Part shown: piece after piece, positions 6,746-13,503 of the stretch | How positions within the stretch are numbered: the stretch's first letter is position 1 | Layout of the letters: every line of letters begins with the position of its first letter | Origin: a virus | Virus record (IMG/VR): IMGVR_UViG_3300047121_000639 | Span: 1-21,704 of that record | Reading direction: 5' to 3' (one strand) | Length of the DNA: 21,704 bases | Program-made: the position numbers and the translations under genes | Notes under the pieces: generated by a model | Told to the model about the DNA's origin: nothing | Database searches by the model: none | The model's input: only the letters and a program-made list of their open reading frames with translations

Positions 6746-7938
6746 TATTTTACCTCATGTACAGAATAATCTGCCCACTGTCCTCTCCAATTATTGTACT
6801 CCTCATCAATACCTTCATCATCAAGCTGTTCATTGTCATAAAAAATACCTTTAATATGACTAGTACCATCAACATCTACCGTGGTAATTTTAAATTTAGC
6901 TAAGTCTAAATCTTCATTAACAACTAATGTATGTTGATATGACCCACCTTTACCACCTTGTTTGTACATAAGAAAGTAACCTGATCCGTATGAATGTGCA
7001 TACAATTCATCAACTTCTTCACAACATTCTTCCCTTGAATCTTCTTCACCATGTCCGATATTAAAAATTTCAGAGAATTCACCTTCAAAGATAGTTTCAC
7101 CATCGCTATTAATAATTTCTACCGTACAATCTTCTTCAATCCCATAAAAGTCTGCTACATCATTGAATTCATAGTATCCACTACTAGTAAAACGTGCAGC
7201 TTCAGGAGTTTCATTTTCATCGAAATCATATTCTTCATTAATAGCAGCACCTAAGTCTAATTCATGTTCATCCATGCTCCAATGTTCGTATTGTTCTTTA
7301 GTAATTCTTCCAACACCAACTTCAGTGGTACGACCAAAAATACGGATAATATATTCACCTGCGGGATGTATACGTTGATATTCTGATTCAGCTTCAGTAT
7401 CATCATCCAACTCAATATCATCAAGTTCTTGGTACAGTTTTTGCATTTTGGCTTCTTGCTCAACACCTTCAGGGGTAAGTTCTAACGCACTATCGCACAT
7501 TGGGCATACATCACCTGTGTGATGAAATTCTAGTTCATCATCAGTGTGAATAGATCCATCTTCATTATAAAATTCAGTTTTAGTTTCGTATTTGCTACCT
7601 TTCCAACGACATTTGGTGCATTTATGTGTAGGTGAAGGAGGTTCAGGTTCACTATGCCAACTATTTTCATCACCTAATTCATATGTAATTTCATAACCAC
7701 CTTTGCGGTCACTATACCAATCATCATATTGGCGTTCCCACATAATTTCAACATCATTATCCCAAGCATGTTCAATAAGCTCATCAATATCATATGAGCC
7801 ATCTTCTACCGCATCAAGAATTGATTGTAGTTCATCTTCATCCTTATCAGGATAAATTTCTTGTAACAAGTCTATATCAAGCTCAACGGCAAATTGACTA
7901 TCAACACTATGCCATTCATGTTTAACTAACGTAACCAT
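6745..7938 (-). CDS. Large acidic protein with zinc ribbon, phage conserved type
   Basis: The 397 aa protein is very acidic (runs such as DKDEDELQ, DDIELDDDTEAESE) and contains one zinc-ribbon-like unit formed by CTKC (107-110) and CPMC (145-148). The N-terminus (about 15-60) is a short acidic helical region and the middle has aromatic-rich beta segments. Strong acidity suggests nucleic-acid mimicry or binding to a basic partner; this is inference. The next gene, Bug, starts on the last base of its stop. A nine-base gap separates it from the 82 aa gene before it. I do not recognise a named family. Confidence 0.75.
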   Translation of the reverse strand: MVTLVKHEWHSVDSQFAVELDIDLLQEIYPDKDEDELQSILDAVEDGSYDIDELIEHAWDNDVEIMWERQYDDWYSDRKGGYEITYELGDENSWHSEPEPPSPTHKCTKCRWKGSKYETKTEFYNEDGSIHTDDELEFHHTGDVCPMCDSALELTPEGVEQEAKMQKLYQELDDIELDDDTEAESEYQRIHPAGEYIIRIFGRTTEVGVGRITKEQYEHWSMDEHELDLGAAINEEYDFDENETPEAARFTSSGYYEFNDVADFYGIEEDCTVEIINSDGETIFEGEFSEIFNIGHGEEDSREECCEEVDELYAHSYGSGYFLMYKQGGKGGSYQHTLVVNEDLDLAKFKITTVDVDGTSHIKGIFYDNEQLDDEGIDEEYNNWRGQWADYSVHEVK

Positions 7939-7947
7939 ATTTTTCCT

Positions 7948-8196
7948 TTATGAATATTTCAATTTAATGTACGTAATTTCCTCGTCAGGTATGTCTACCA
8001 TAATATCACTTTCATTACTTAAATAAAAGTTATAGTTAGTAATTTTGGATAACTCATTTAAACGATCACTTACTTTAATAGCTAATGAATCTTTTAATGT
8101 TAATTTAACAATGAACTTATATTCATGTGCTTTACATAATGACGTAAACCAATTAAACACCCATGGTTCATCAATATTAAAAACATTGACAATCAT
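7948..8196 (-). CDS. Hypothetical protein, 82 aa
   Basis: Small mixed alpha/beta protein without cysteine motif or membrane segment. The ATG overlaps the TGA of the ligase gene as ATGA (8193-8196), so ligase and this protein are translationally coupled. No function can be given. Confidence 0.65.
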   Translation of the reverse strand: MIVNVFNIDEPWVFNWFTSLCKAHEYKFIVKLTLKDSLAIKVSDRLNELSKITNYNFYLSNESDIMVDIPDEEITYIKLKYS

Positions 8197-9536
8197 TTAT
8201 CATCCCTAAATCGTAGAAACCTTGGAAATCTCAATGAATGTGTACCATCCTGATTTTGCGTTACTGCATCAGCAAGAATTTCTACAGTGCGACCAACAAT
8301 CACATTACGGTTTACCCAATAATCATCACGATCAACATCACTAAACCCACTACCAACGTTAACCACAATGTGCTTTCCATGATCTTCACCTTCGCAAATT
8401 AATGCGCCTAATCGATTTTTATTACGTCCTGTACCTGCTTCTACCCCAACAATCTCTAAATCTACTGAAATGGTTGGTTTCCATTTTAACCAAAATTTAT
8501 TACGTTTGCACTCATATGGAGCATCTACACTTTTAATCATAATGCCCTCAAACCCTTGTGCAACACAATCGTTGGCATAACGCTCTAGTTGATCCTTACC
8601 CTCAGCAATGTCTAAATCAACGACAATATGTGGCAACAATTTGACATGTGGCATATTTTCTAGGGCAGGACGCATATCTTCTAAGATCTTAATTCGTTTG
8701 CTTAATTGTGCGTTCCAATATCCACGCCTAAAATCTGCTAGCGGAAGAATATCAAATACATGGAACACACTATCGCTAGCATCAGCATTGTCTTTTCTAC
8801 GTGCTTGTCGCATTAAGTCTTGAAATGATTCACCCATTACTTCACCATCAAGCACAAATCCTGTATTTAAATTACTTGATGATGCTAGGCGAATCATACG
8901 GACAAAATTATTTTTTACTTCTTCTTCAATGTGTGTAAAATTATTGAATACTTTACCATTACGACTGTAGCATGTTACGACAATTTTATCATCATAGTCA
9001 GAGGGTGGTATAACAACCATTAATACTCGTACACCATCTAGTTTAGGTTCAAGACGTTTAACACCCACCATTTCAGGGCGACCTTCGCTATCAGTGGCAA
9101 GTTGGCAAGAAAAAATCGGTATTTCGTATTCAGTATTTTTACAAATCTTGTTGATAGTTTTATCAGATATACCACAACGTAAATCTTTGCCAATCACATT
9201 GATACAGAAATCATTCCATGTTGGGCTATTAAATCTTACGCTCATAGCTTCAATAGCATCATGTGCAGCATTACCTGTTAAAGTACGTAAAGCTAATTCT
9301 ATTAACAATGAGCTAAAGTCTTGCCATGGGTTTTCAGCATTGATAATACCAACAGTTGGTTCTACAGCTTTTACACCAAAAGTGGTAAATGGATCATAAG
9401 CAAAGTATACAAATTTAAGAAAGTGTTTACAATTTTCATCACCTAGCGTAGCTAAATTTAAAACTTCTTGTATAACTGATTCTTTATGTAACCGACTATT
9501 ACTCTCGTTCAGCTTATAGATCCATGATTCAAGCAT
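8193..9536 (-). CDS. ATP-dependent DNA ligase (T4 gp30-like)
   Basis: The 447 aa protein carries the complete nucleotidyltransferase motif set of ATP-dependent DNA ligases in order: motif I EPKLDGVR with the adenylated lysine K165, SRNGK (191-195), motif III LDGEV (229-233), VFDILP (260-265; motif IIIa), motif IV EGIMIK (330-335) and motif V WLKWKP (349-354). A C-terminal OB domain follows (about 355-447). The N-terminal 150 residues form the helical DNA-binding region typical of the T4/viral type. It seals nicks in duplex DNA during phage replication and repair. Length is close to T4 ligase (487). The start is two bases after the stop of the ribbon-helix-helix gene, and the downstream 82 aa gene overlaps its stop. 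The presence of all motifs indicates an active enzyme. Confidence 0.96.
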   Translation of the reverse strand: MLESWIYKLNESNSRLHKESVIQEVLNLATLGDENCKHFLKFVYFAYDPFTTFGVKAVEPTVGIINAENPWQDFSSLLIELALRTLTGNAAHDAIEAMSVRFNSPTWNDFCINVIGKDLRCGISDKTINKICKNTEYEIPIFSCQLATDSEGRPEMVGVKRLEPKLDGVRVLMVVIPPSDYDDKIVVTCYSRNGKVFNNFTHIEEEVKNNFVRMIRLASSSNLNTGFVLDGEVMGESFQDLMRQARRKDNADASDSVFHVFDILPLADFRRGYWNAQLSKRIKILEDMRPALENMPHVKLLPHIVVDLDIAEGKDQLERYANDCVAQGFEGIMIKSVDAPYECKRNKFWLKWKPTISVDLEIVGVEAGTGRNKNRLGALICEGEDHGKHIVVNVGSGFSDVDRDDYWVNRNVIVGRTVEILADAVTQNQDGTHSLRFPRFLRFRDDK

Positions 9537-9538
9537 AA

Positions 9539-10054
9539 TTACACCTTAGTTTTGTGGTTGTTGATAGCTTCCCATAACATGTTTTCCACTAGTTGGTTTA
9601 GCGTTATGTCACGCTCATGGGCTAAACTCATTAGATTATACATTTCTTCTTTATCTAATTCAAGTGGTACTTGCACTTTGGTATTGTATGGTTGTTTATT
9701 TACAATAGCAGTAAGTTTTTCAATAAAGTCCTCATCAGTTTCTAACGTAACATAATTAACTTCATCATAAGCATTATTCTCAACTACATTTTTATCTTTA
9801 CATTCTTGACGATATGCTTCAACGTAATCAGGATTGATCAAACGATATGACCGTCTTTTTGCGTAATCATGTACAGTGGCGTAATATACCTCTTGTGTTT
9901 GTGTGTCAAAAGTAATATCAGCACTTACTCCATCATGATCATTATCCCAATATGATAGGGTAAATGGGTTGTCACCAAAACATTTCCAAAGGTATTCTGT
10001 ACCCTCAGATATTCTGTAATTAATTGCTTTCATGTAATCTTCAAGGTTTATCAC
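9539..10054 (-). CDS. Phage protein with C-terminal ribbon-helix-helix-like domain
   Basis: The 171 aa protein has an N-terminal alpha/beta part (aromatic-rich, WDNDHDGVSADITFD) and ends in a segment (about 126-168: VQVPLELDKEEMYNLM, then AHERDITLNQLVENML) matching the strand-helix-helix pattern of Arc/MetJ-type DNA-binding proteins, so it may bind DNA or dimerise by that fold. I chose the GTG at 10054 because AAGGA lies 7 bases before it; an ATG at 10033 is a weaker alternative, though it also has a GAAG in front. It overlaps the preceding gene by 14 bases. A role as regulator of the early promoters is possible but only guessed. Confidence 0.75.
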   Translation of the reverse strand: MINLEDYMKAINYRISEGTEYLWKCFGDNPFTLSYWDNDHDGVSADITFDTQTQEVYYATVHDYAKRRSYRLINPDYVEAYRQECKDKNVVENNAYDEVNYVTLETDEDFIEKLTAIVNKQPYNTKVQVPLELDKEEMYNLMSLAHERDITLNQLVENMLWEAINNHKTKV

Positions 10055-10391
10055 TTTCTTTTCCTTCTACTAATCGTTTAAATGTTTGACCTGCACGATA
10101 CTTTTCTTCTTTATTTGTGCGGTTTTTATCATGGTTTTTACCAAATATCATACCATCATAACCACGTGCCCATTCTATACCACGTAACCACATTTGTAAA
10201 TCTTTTATGGTTCCAATAAAAACTTCAGCATCACGTGAATACAAAGGTAATGCTTCATCATCTTTTGGTTTTACTGCAACTACATCACCAAATTCATTAT
10301 AAAAATGCTGTGCGTGACACATCATTAGACCAAGACGCTCACAATCTTCTTCAAGCCTACGTATTTCTTGGATTAAATTATATCCTGCCAT
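10041..10391 (-). CDS. Hypothetical phage protein, 116 aa
   Basis: Soluble protein with an N-terminal amphipathic helix (LIQEIRRLEEDCERLGLMM) and a basic C-terminal tail (KNHDKNRTNKEEKYRAGQTFKR). No named domain recognised. It starts two bases after the 71 aa gene and overlaps the next gene by 14 bases, which puts it firmly in the ligase operon. Confidence 0.7.
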   Translation of the reverse strand: MAGYNLIQEIRRLEEDCERLGLMMCHAQHFYNEFGDVVAVKPKDDEALPLYSRDAEVFIGTIKDLQMWLRGIEWARGYDGMIFGKNHDKNRTNKEEKYRAGQTFKRLVEGKESDKP

Positions 10392-10393
10392 GA

Positions 10394-10609
10394 TTATCGT
10401 GTATTTTTAAATGGGATTAAATTACCGTTTTCATCATAGCGACCAATCATCACCCTACGATCATCTTTACTATAAGCAGGGCGATCTTTCCAATAATGTT
10501 TCTCAGCTAGAATTTTGCACTCAGGATCAATATTTAACTTACCTTCTTCATCACGAATAAATCTGCTAACAAAAGGTGGCAATGCATTTGATGTTGTATT
10601 TTCTTCCAT
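10394..10609 (-). CDS. Hypothetical phage protein, 71 aa
   Basis: Small charged protein without cysteines in pairs or membrane segments. The start has GAGGAT as Shine-Dalgarno and lies just after a GC hairpin and a TATAAT sequence (10624-10629). It heads the block of tightly spaced genes that includes ligase, Bug and nitroreductase. Confidence 0.65.
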   Translation of the reverse strand: MEENTTSNALPPFVSRFIRDEEGKLNIDPECKILAEKHYWKDRPAYSKDDRRVMIGRYDENGNLIPFKNTR

Positions 10610-10629
10610 AATATCCTCATAAAATTATA

Positions 10630-10644
10630 GGGGCATTACGCCCC
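10630..10644 (-). terminator. Short GC hairpin with TATAATTTTA tract between two genes
   Basis: Minus strand: GGGGC, loop GTAAT, GCCCC, followed by TATAATTTTA. The five-base GC stem and AT-rich 3' side could be a weak factor-independent terminator of the 130 aa gene. TATAAT at 10629-10624 could instead be a -10 box, but no -35 match sits 17 bases upstream (ACCACC). Confidence 0.4.
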
Positions 10645-10664
10645 ATGGTGGTTAAAATTTGTAT

Positions 10665-11057
10665 TTACTGCTCTAGAACATAGGGTTTGTTCCACTTACC
10701 GATATTTACCCGAATATAGTGCGAGCAATTGAAGTAATCAATTTGGGCATCGCTTTCATCGTAGTAATCAGGACCGTACATCGCTTGTGTTACTTCAGTA
10801 AGAAACTCTTTTGCAACACCGCTAAAGTGTTCTTGGAACCAATAAGGGTTTACGTCAAGGTAATCACGGTCAGCTTTTAGACTTTGCTTGCATGTTTCGT
10901 TAAAGTTACCTAGAAAGTCAATCTTACTAGACTTAATATTAAGAACTAACGTGCTGTGATAATGCACACCTAACGTGGCTTTTACACCGTATTTCTTAAG
11001 AACGGTTTTGATGGCAACTGCGAGGTTTTGCTTCTTTTCTTGGGAAACGTAAGCCAT
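10665..11057 (-). CDS. LPD29-like conserved phage protein
   Basis: The 130 aa protein starts MAYVSQEKKQNLAVAIKTVL and continues with KYGVKATLGVHYHSTLVLNI, a pattern I know from a widespread phage and plasmid family resembling the large polyvalent protein-associated domain LPD29 (family name from memory, not certain). It is alpha/beta, with a C-terminal region rich in Tyr and Asp (YGPDYYDESDAQIDYF). Function unknown. A strong Shine-Dalgarno AGGAG (spacing 8) and a dedicated class A promoter precede it. The following hairpin may reduce read-through into the ligase operon. Confidence 0.75.
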   Translation of the reverse strand: MAYVSQEKKQNLAVAIKTVLKKYGVKATLGVHYHSTLVLNIKSSKIDFLGNFNETCKQSLKADRDYLDVNPYWFQEHFSGVAKEFLTEVTQAMYGPDYYDESDAQIDYFNCSHYIRVNIGKWNKPYVLEQ

Positions 11058-11075
11058 TTGGCATCTCCTAGTTGG

Positions 11076-11093
11076 TTATCAATCACTACAGAA
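11076..11093 (-). repeat. 18-base leader repeat, copy 1
   Basis: The 5' leader between -10 box and start codon carries an 18-base stretch (minus strand TTCTGTAGTGATTGATAA) identical to 12350-12367. Both lie directly below a -10 box, so the repeat is part of the promoter cassette. Confidence 0.8.
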
Positions 11094-11096
11094 ATA

Positions 11097-11125
11097 ATTA
11101 TGCCACAATGTGGATATACTGTCAA
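11097..11125 (-). promoter_or_regulatory. sigma70 promoter, class A, for 130 aa gene and probably ligase operon
   Basis: Minus strand TTGACA (11125-11120), 17-base spacer beginning GTATATCC, CATAAT (11102-11097). The -35 is preceded by ACTGC as at 12158 and 17127. Confidence 0.8.
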
Positions 11126-11133
11126 GCAGTTTT

Positions 11134-11346
11134 TTACCACTCATCAGTTGTTGTAATTGGGATACGAATTGTTGCCATTCTACCTTTAAATTGTTGATGA
11201 AATTCTAAGTCTACTTCATACCCAATACCACTACCACCTGTTTTGATAATACTAAAATGGTTGACTTCAAACTCTTTTAGTGTATCCATCAATTTTTGTA
11301 AGTCAGTATAATTTAATGTTATCTTTTCTATCATTTCTTCGTTCAT
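11134..11346 (-). CDS. Hypothetical protein, 70 aa
   Basis: Alpha/beta small protein (helix about 12-26, then strands). The ATG overlaps the TAA/TGA region of the preceding gene at 11343-11346, indicating coupling. The stop lies nine bases before the -35 of the next promoter. No recognised family. Confidence 0.6.
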   Translation of the reverse strand: MNEEMIEKITLNYTDLQKLMDTLKEFEVNHFSIIKTGGSGIGYEVDLEFHQQFKGRMATIRIPITTTDEW

Positions 11347-11552
11347 AAATTGTATAATTGTTTAAGTTTGTTAGATATGGTTTTTTCAGGATCTTTGTAT
11401 CCTTCAGTCCACCAAGCATTAAGCATGCAATCATTTGCCACTGCCAATCCAATTTTTTCAATTGTATTTTCTAATGGTAGATCTGATCCTACGATATAAT
11501 CATGAGGTAAAATCTTATGTTCAGTGGCTATTTTAAGTAAACGTCTATTCAT
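11343..11552 (-). CDS. Hypothetical protein, 69 aa
   Basis: The frame is open back to a TTG at 11633, but that would overlap the upstream gene by 89 bases. The ATG at 11552 (MNRRLLKIATEH) overlaps only 8 bases and is preceded by GGGGTGGAG, so it is preferred. Helical, with NDCMLNAWWTEGYKDPEKT near the C-terminus. No family recognised. Confidence 0.6.
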   Translation of the reverse strand: MNRRLLKIATEHKILPHDYIVGSDLPLENTIEKIGLAVANDCMLNAWWTEGYKDPEKTISNKLKQLYNL

Positions 11553-11766
11553 CTCCACCCCAATCTTTAAAATCTGTGCACTCCTCAAACCCACGTTTGT
11601 ATGCATCATACTCAGGTGTACCTTGTAGGGCAACTACACGTTCAGTGCTATATGTTGCACCAATGAAGTAATGTGGGTCAAATACACGACCATAGTATGC
11701 ATCTGCGTTACCACGATCATAAGCACCACCATGGCGAGTATATTGTACAGTTAATTCAGTATACAT
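11545..11766 (-). CDS. Conserved phage protein of the YDRGNADAYYGR type
   Basis: The 73 aa protein holds the pattern GGAYDRGNADAYYGR...PHYF and a C-terminal YKRGFEE...FKDWG, which I recognise from short proteins spread over phage and plasmid genomes with no known role. Two ATGs lie close together: 11772 has AAGGAG directly against it, while 11766 has it 6 bases upstream, so 11766 is the better start. Tyr/Arg-rich composition suggests a compact nucleic-acid- or protein-binding unit, by inference only. Confidence 0.75.
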   Translation of the reverse strand: MYTELTVQYTRHGGAYDRGNADAYYGRVFDPHYFIGATYSTERVVALQGTPEYDAYKRGFEECTDFKDWGGDE

Positions 11767-11777
11767 TGTCATCTCCT

Positions 11778-12104
11778 TTAATCCATCCGACTACCAACAG
11801 TAAAAGTAACATCAGGGAACGCTTCACGCATCACATTAACAAATGCGTACGCACCTTCTTCCTTTGCAGAAATTGATTGCACAGGGGAATAACTTGGGTT
11901 CCACAATTTCAACCCACCTTCAAATGATGTGTCAGCACCATAATTTTTAAGAATTTTTGCTACTTTTTTTGTAGCAGGGCGAATACTTACCCATGCAAAC
12001 CCACATGCATCCGCATCACCATGTGTGGCAAGATATTCCTTAGTAGCGGTGCGAGCAGCTTGGAAAGCACTGTTAATTACATCATGAATTTGAGTGTCGT
12101 TCAT
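11778..12104 (-). CDS. Conserved phage protein, 108 aa
   Basis: An N-terminal helix rich in alanine (VINSAFQAARTATKEYLA) precedes a conserved core CGFAWVSIRPATKK and a glycine-containing GGLKLWNPS loop followed by a helix (KEEGAYAFVNVMREAF). I recognise this as a common small phage protein family without function. It is first behind the class A promoter at 12135-12163, with Shine-Dalgarno GAGGA. Confidence 0.75.
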   Translation of the reverse strand: MNDTQIHDVINSAFQAARTATKEYLATHGDADACGFAWVSIRPATKKVAKILKNYGADTSFEGGLKLWNPSYSPVQSISAKEEGAYAFVNVMREAFPDVTFTVGSRMD

Positions 12105-12134
12105 ATATTCCTCACTAGTTATCTAACAGAAACA

Positions 12135-12163
12135 AGTATAGCAAAATTAGGATATGTTGTCAA
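12135..12163 (-). promoter_or_regulatory. sigma70 promoter, class A
   Basis: Minus strand TTGACA (12163-12158), 17-base spacer ACATATCCTAATTTTGC, TATACT (12140-12135). The TGA stop of the 59 aa gene (12162-12160) is inside TTGACA. Confidence 0.9.
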
Positions 12164-12339
12164 GCAGTTTTTGGTTCTTTAACCTCAAAGACAAATGAGT
12201 TGTTTATTTGCTCACTGTTGTCATCAGGGCATTTAAATTTAACTGAGGTACCACTATATTTAATTTCTTTGGTTTCAAGAATTTTGATGAAGTTTATATC
12301 ATGGCGACCATCACAAGCATAGCATTTAACAAATTTCAT
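12160..12339 (-). CDS. Small protein with CxxC, 59 aa
   Basis: The reading frame extends to 12399, but that overlaps the promoter at 12371-12399; the ATG at 12339 has AAGGA 7 bases before it and is preferred. The product begins MKFVKCYACDGRHD and has a third cysteine in VKFKC, so an incomplete zinc knuckle or simple metal site is possible. The stop codon is TGA inside the next -35 box. Confidence 0.65.
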   Translation of the reverse strand: MKFVKCYACDGRHDINFIKILETKEIKYSGTSVKFKCPDDNSEQINNSFVFEVKEPKTA

Positions 12340-12349
12340 CTCAAGTTCC

Positions 12350-12367
12350 TTATCAATCACTACAGAA
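12350..12367 (-). repeat. 18-base leader repeat, copy 2
   Basis: Identical to 11076-11093 and in the same place relative to the -10 box (TATACT at 12376-12371). It ends just before the AAGGA Shine-Dalgarno. Confidence 0.8.
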
Positions 12368-12370
12368 CAT

Positions 12371-12399
12371 AGTATAACAGAGTTCAAAAGACCTGTCAA
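12371..12399 (-). promoter_or_regulatory. sigma70 promoter, class B
   Basis: Minus strand TTGACA (12399-12394), 17-base spacer GGTCTTTTGAACTCTGT, TATACT (12376-12371). Upstream of -35 lies AACCCTACAGG, shared with two other promoters. Confidence 0.9.
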
Positions 12400-12410
12400 C
12401 CTGTAGGGTT
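12395..12410 (-). repeat. Class B promoter upstream repeat, copy 1
   Basis: Sixteen bases (minus strand AACCCTACAGGTTGAC) are identical at 12395-12410, 12669-12684 and 12916-12931, each including most of a -35 box. AACC and GGTT can pair around CTACA. This could be an operator or remains of a copied cassette. Confidence 0.85.
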
Positions 12411-12615
12411 ATTCAACTCCGAAATGTTCTTTTACATATCTATCAACTTGGACTGTAATATCTTCGTTGCTGGAGGTGTCTAGGCAATTTCTGTAAAAAT
12501 CTACAATACATTCCCTAACAATCAACTCGGCAAACTTTTCAATCTGCCCTTGTTGAGCATCGTAGTATGGCTGTAGACCAGATTGAGTTAATAGTTCTTT
12601 AATTCGTTCGTTCAT
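12409..12615 (-). CDS. MNERI-family small phage protein, copy A (68 aa)
   Basis: Start at 12615 chosen over a longer frame because GGAG lies 7 bases upstream and because the paralogs at 13147 and 13661 begin with the same MNERI. Shared blocks are the N-terminal helix MNERIKELL, the centre EKFAELIVREC and the end VKEHFGVE. The family is all-helical by appearance, of unknown function, and I recall it from environmental phage genomes. This copy has its own class B promoter, unlike its paralogs, and lacks the zinc tail seen in the 118 aa copy. Confidence 0.75.
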   Translation of the reverse strand: MNERIKELLTQSGLQPYYDAQQGQIEKFAELIVRECIVDFYRNCLDTSSNEDITVQVDRYVKEHFGVE

Positions 12616-12644
12616 TTGCTGCTCCTTTTGTTTACTGTAAGCAC

Positions 12645-12673
12645 AGTATAGCACTAGTCCAAAGACCCGTCAA
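12645..12673 (-). promoter_or_regulatory. sigma70 promoter, class B
   Basis: Minus strand TTGACG (12673-12668), 17-base spacer GGTCTTTGGACTAGTGC, TATACT (12650-12645). The stop of the 63 aa gene is TGA (12672-12670) within the -35 box. Confidence 0.85.
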
Positions 12674-12684
12674 CCTGTAGGGTT
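12669..12684 (-). repeat. Class B promoter upstream repeat, copy 2
   Basis: Same 16 bases as 12395-12410; here they also encode the last residues (NPTG) and the stop codon of the 63 aa gene. Confidence 0.85.
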
Positions 12685-12861
12685 AAAACAAAACAGAGAC
12701 ACTGGAGGAATCTTAGATTGGGCAGAGTTCTTGTTCAGAATGTGTTGATACTTTTCAGGGTGAGCCTTCATGTCTTCCAACTTCTTGTAGAATCGCTCTT
12801 CAATCAACTCCATTTGATCTGGTTCATTGAAAAACTCTTTGATCTTCTTGAAAATGCTCAT
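12670..12861 (-). CDS. Small hydrophilic protein, 63 aa
   Basis: The ATG at 12861 (MSIFKKIKEFF) is preferred to 12891 because GGAG lies 6-7 bases upstream and the longer form would reach into the promoter. Helical and charged (EPDQMELIEERFYKKLEDMK). The last codons read through the class B repeat, so the C-terminus NPTG may be a by-product of the promoter sequence. Confidence 0.6.
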   Translation of the reverse strand: MSIFKKIKEFFNEPDQMELIEERFYKKLEDMKAHPEKYQHILNKNSAQSKIPPVSLFCFNPTG

Positions 12862-12891
12862 CGTCTGCTCCTTGTTGTTCACTATAACCAT

Positions 12892-12920
12892 AGTATACTA
12901 CCGTTCGAATACCCTGTCAA
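12892..12920 (-). promoter_or_regulatory. sigma70 promoter, class B
   Basis: Minus strand TTGACA (12920-12915), 17-base spacer GGGTATTCGAACGGTAG, TATACT (12897-12892). Confidence 0.9.
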
Positions 12921-12931
12921 CCTGTAGGGTT
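12916..12931 (-). repeat. Class B promoter upstream repeat, copy 3
   Basis: Same 16 bases as 12395-12410, beginning within the TAA stop of the 67 aa gene. Confidence 0.85.
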
Positions 12932-13133
12932 ACTTAGCTGCGTTTTTAAGATACCAACCTGATTTAAGTTCTTTTGATAATGTACCCTTCTTGGTAAAAT
13001 GCTGTTTTAAAAACTCCGAGAACGTATGATATTCATGAATTTTGTCAATAACTTCTTCAATAGTCTTGCCATGCACAATAGTATAGCGATCTTCGCCCAT
13101 CTTAATTTCTGCTGTAATTATTTTACAACTCAT
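12930..13133 (-). CDS. Hypothetical protein, 67 aa
   Basis: Small basic alpha/beta protein (MSCKIITAEIKMGEDRY, then helix TIEEVIDKIHEY). AAGGAA precedes the ATG. It follows the 118 aa MNERI gene after 13 bases and ends directly at the class B repeat. No family recognised. Confidence 0.65.
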   Translation of the reverse strand: MSCKIITAEIKMGEDRYTIVHGKTIEEVIDKIHEYHTFSEFLKQHFTKKGTLSKELKSGWYLKNAAK

Positions 13134-13146
13134 AATTGTTCCTTAG

Positions 13147-13503
13147 TTATTTGGTAGTCAATACCATAGGGCATCGACCATCAATTGCGGCACTGTTACC
13201 TAGTGGGCAAACAGCCTTGGTGCGATCAGTGCCACACTTAGAACATACCCAACCAAGAGATTCTTCAACTCCGAAATGTTCTTTAATCTTATTGGAAACA
13301 TAAATCATAGCCTCATTAAAGCCTTCATAATATTCTCCCTTGGCTTCACTCCATTGACTTTGTTCTGAAATTTCAGCACATTCCCGTACAATCAACTCGG
13401 CGAACTTTTCTGCAAAGTCTTTACTATATGGAATGGTCACGGGATACCCATCGGGACTTTGATGTGATGCCTGTTCAGCAAGTTCTCGAATTCGTTCGTT
13501 CAT
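13147..13503 (-). CDS. MNERI-family phage protein, copy B, with C-terminal zinc knuckle (118 aa)
   Basis: Same family as 12409-12615 and 13661-13876 (MNERIRELAEQA, EKFAELIVRECA, KEHFGVEE). After residue 82 a tail is added, WVCSKCGTDRTKAVCPLG...GRCPM, with cysteines at 87, 90, 99 and 111 that can form one zinc site. The start ATG overlaps the TGA of the 54 aa gene (13500-13503). The fused tail suggests nucleic-acid or protein binding, by inference. Confidence 0.8.
   Translation of the reverse strand: MNERIRELAEQASHQSPDGYPVTIPYSKDFAEKFAELIVRECAEISEQSQWSEAKGEYYEGFNEAMIYVSNKIKEHFGVEESLGWVCSKCGTDRTKAVCPLGNSAAIDGRCPMVLTTK

Noticed and set aside
11553-11633. Longer 96-codon version of the 69 aa gene starting at TTG
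   Set aside because: It would overlap the conserved YDRGNADAYYGR-type gene by 89 bases; the ATG at 11552 gives an 8-base overlap as usual in this window.
12340-12399. N-terminal extension of the 59 aa CxxC gene
   Set aside because: It would start inside the promoter at 12371-12399 and lacks a Shine-Dalgarno; the ATG at 12339 has AAGGA at good distance.
12395-12931. CRISPR-like repeat array
   Set aside because: Three 16-base repeats are about 250 bases apart with genes between them, so they are promoter elements and not an array.
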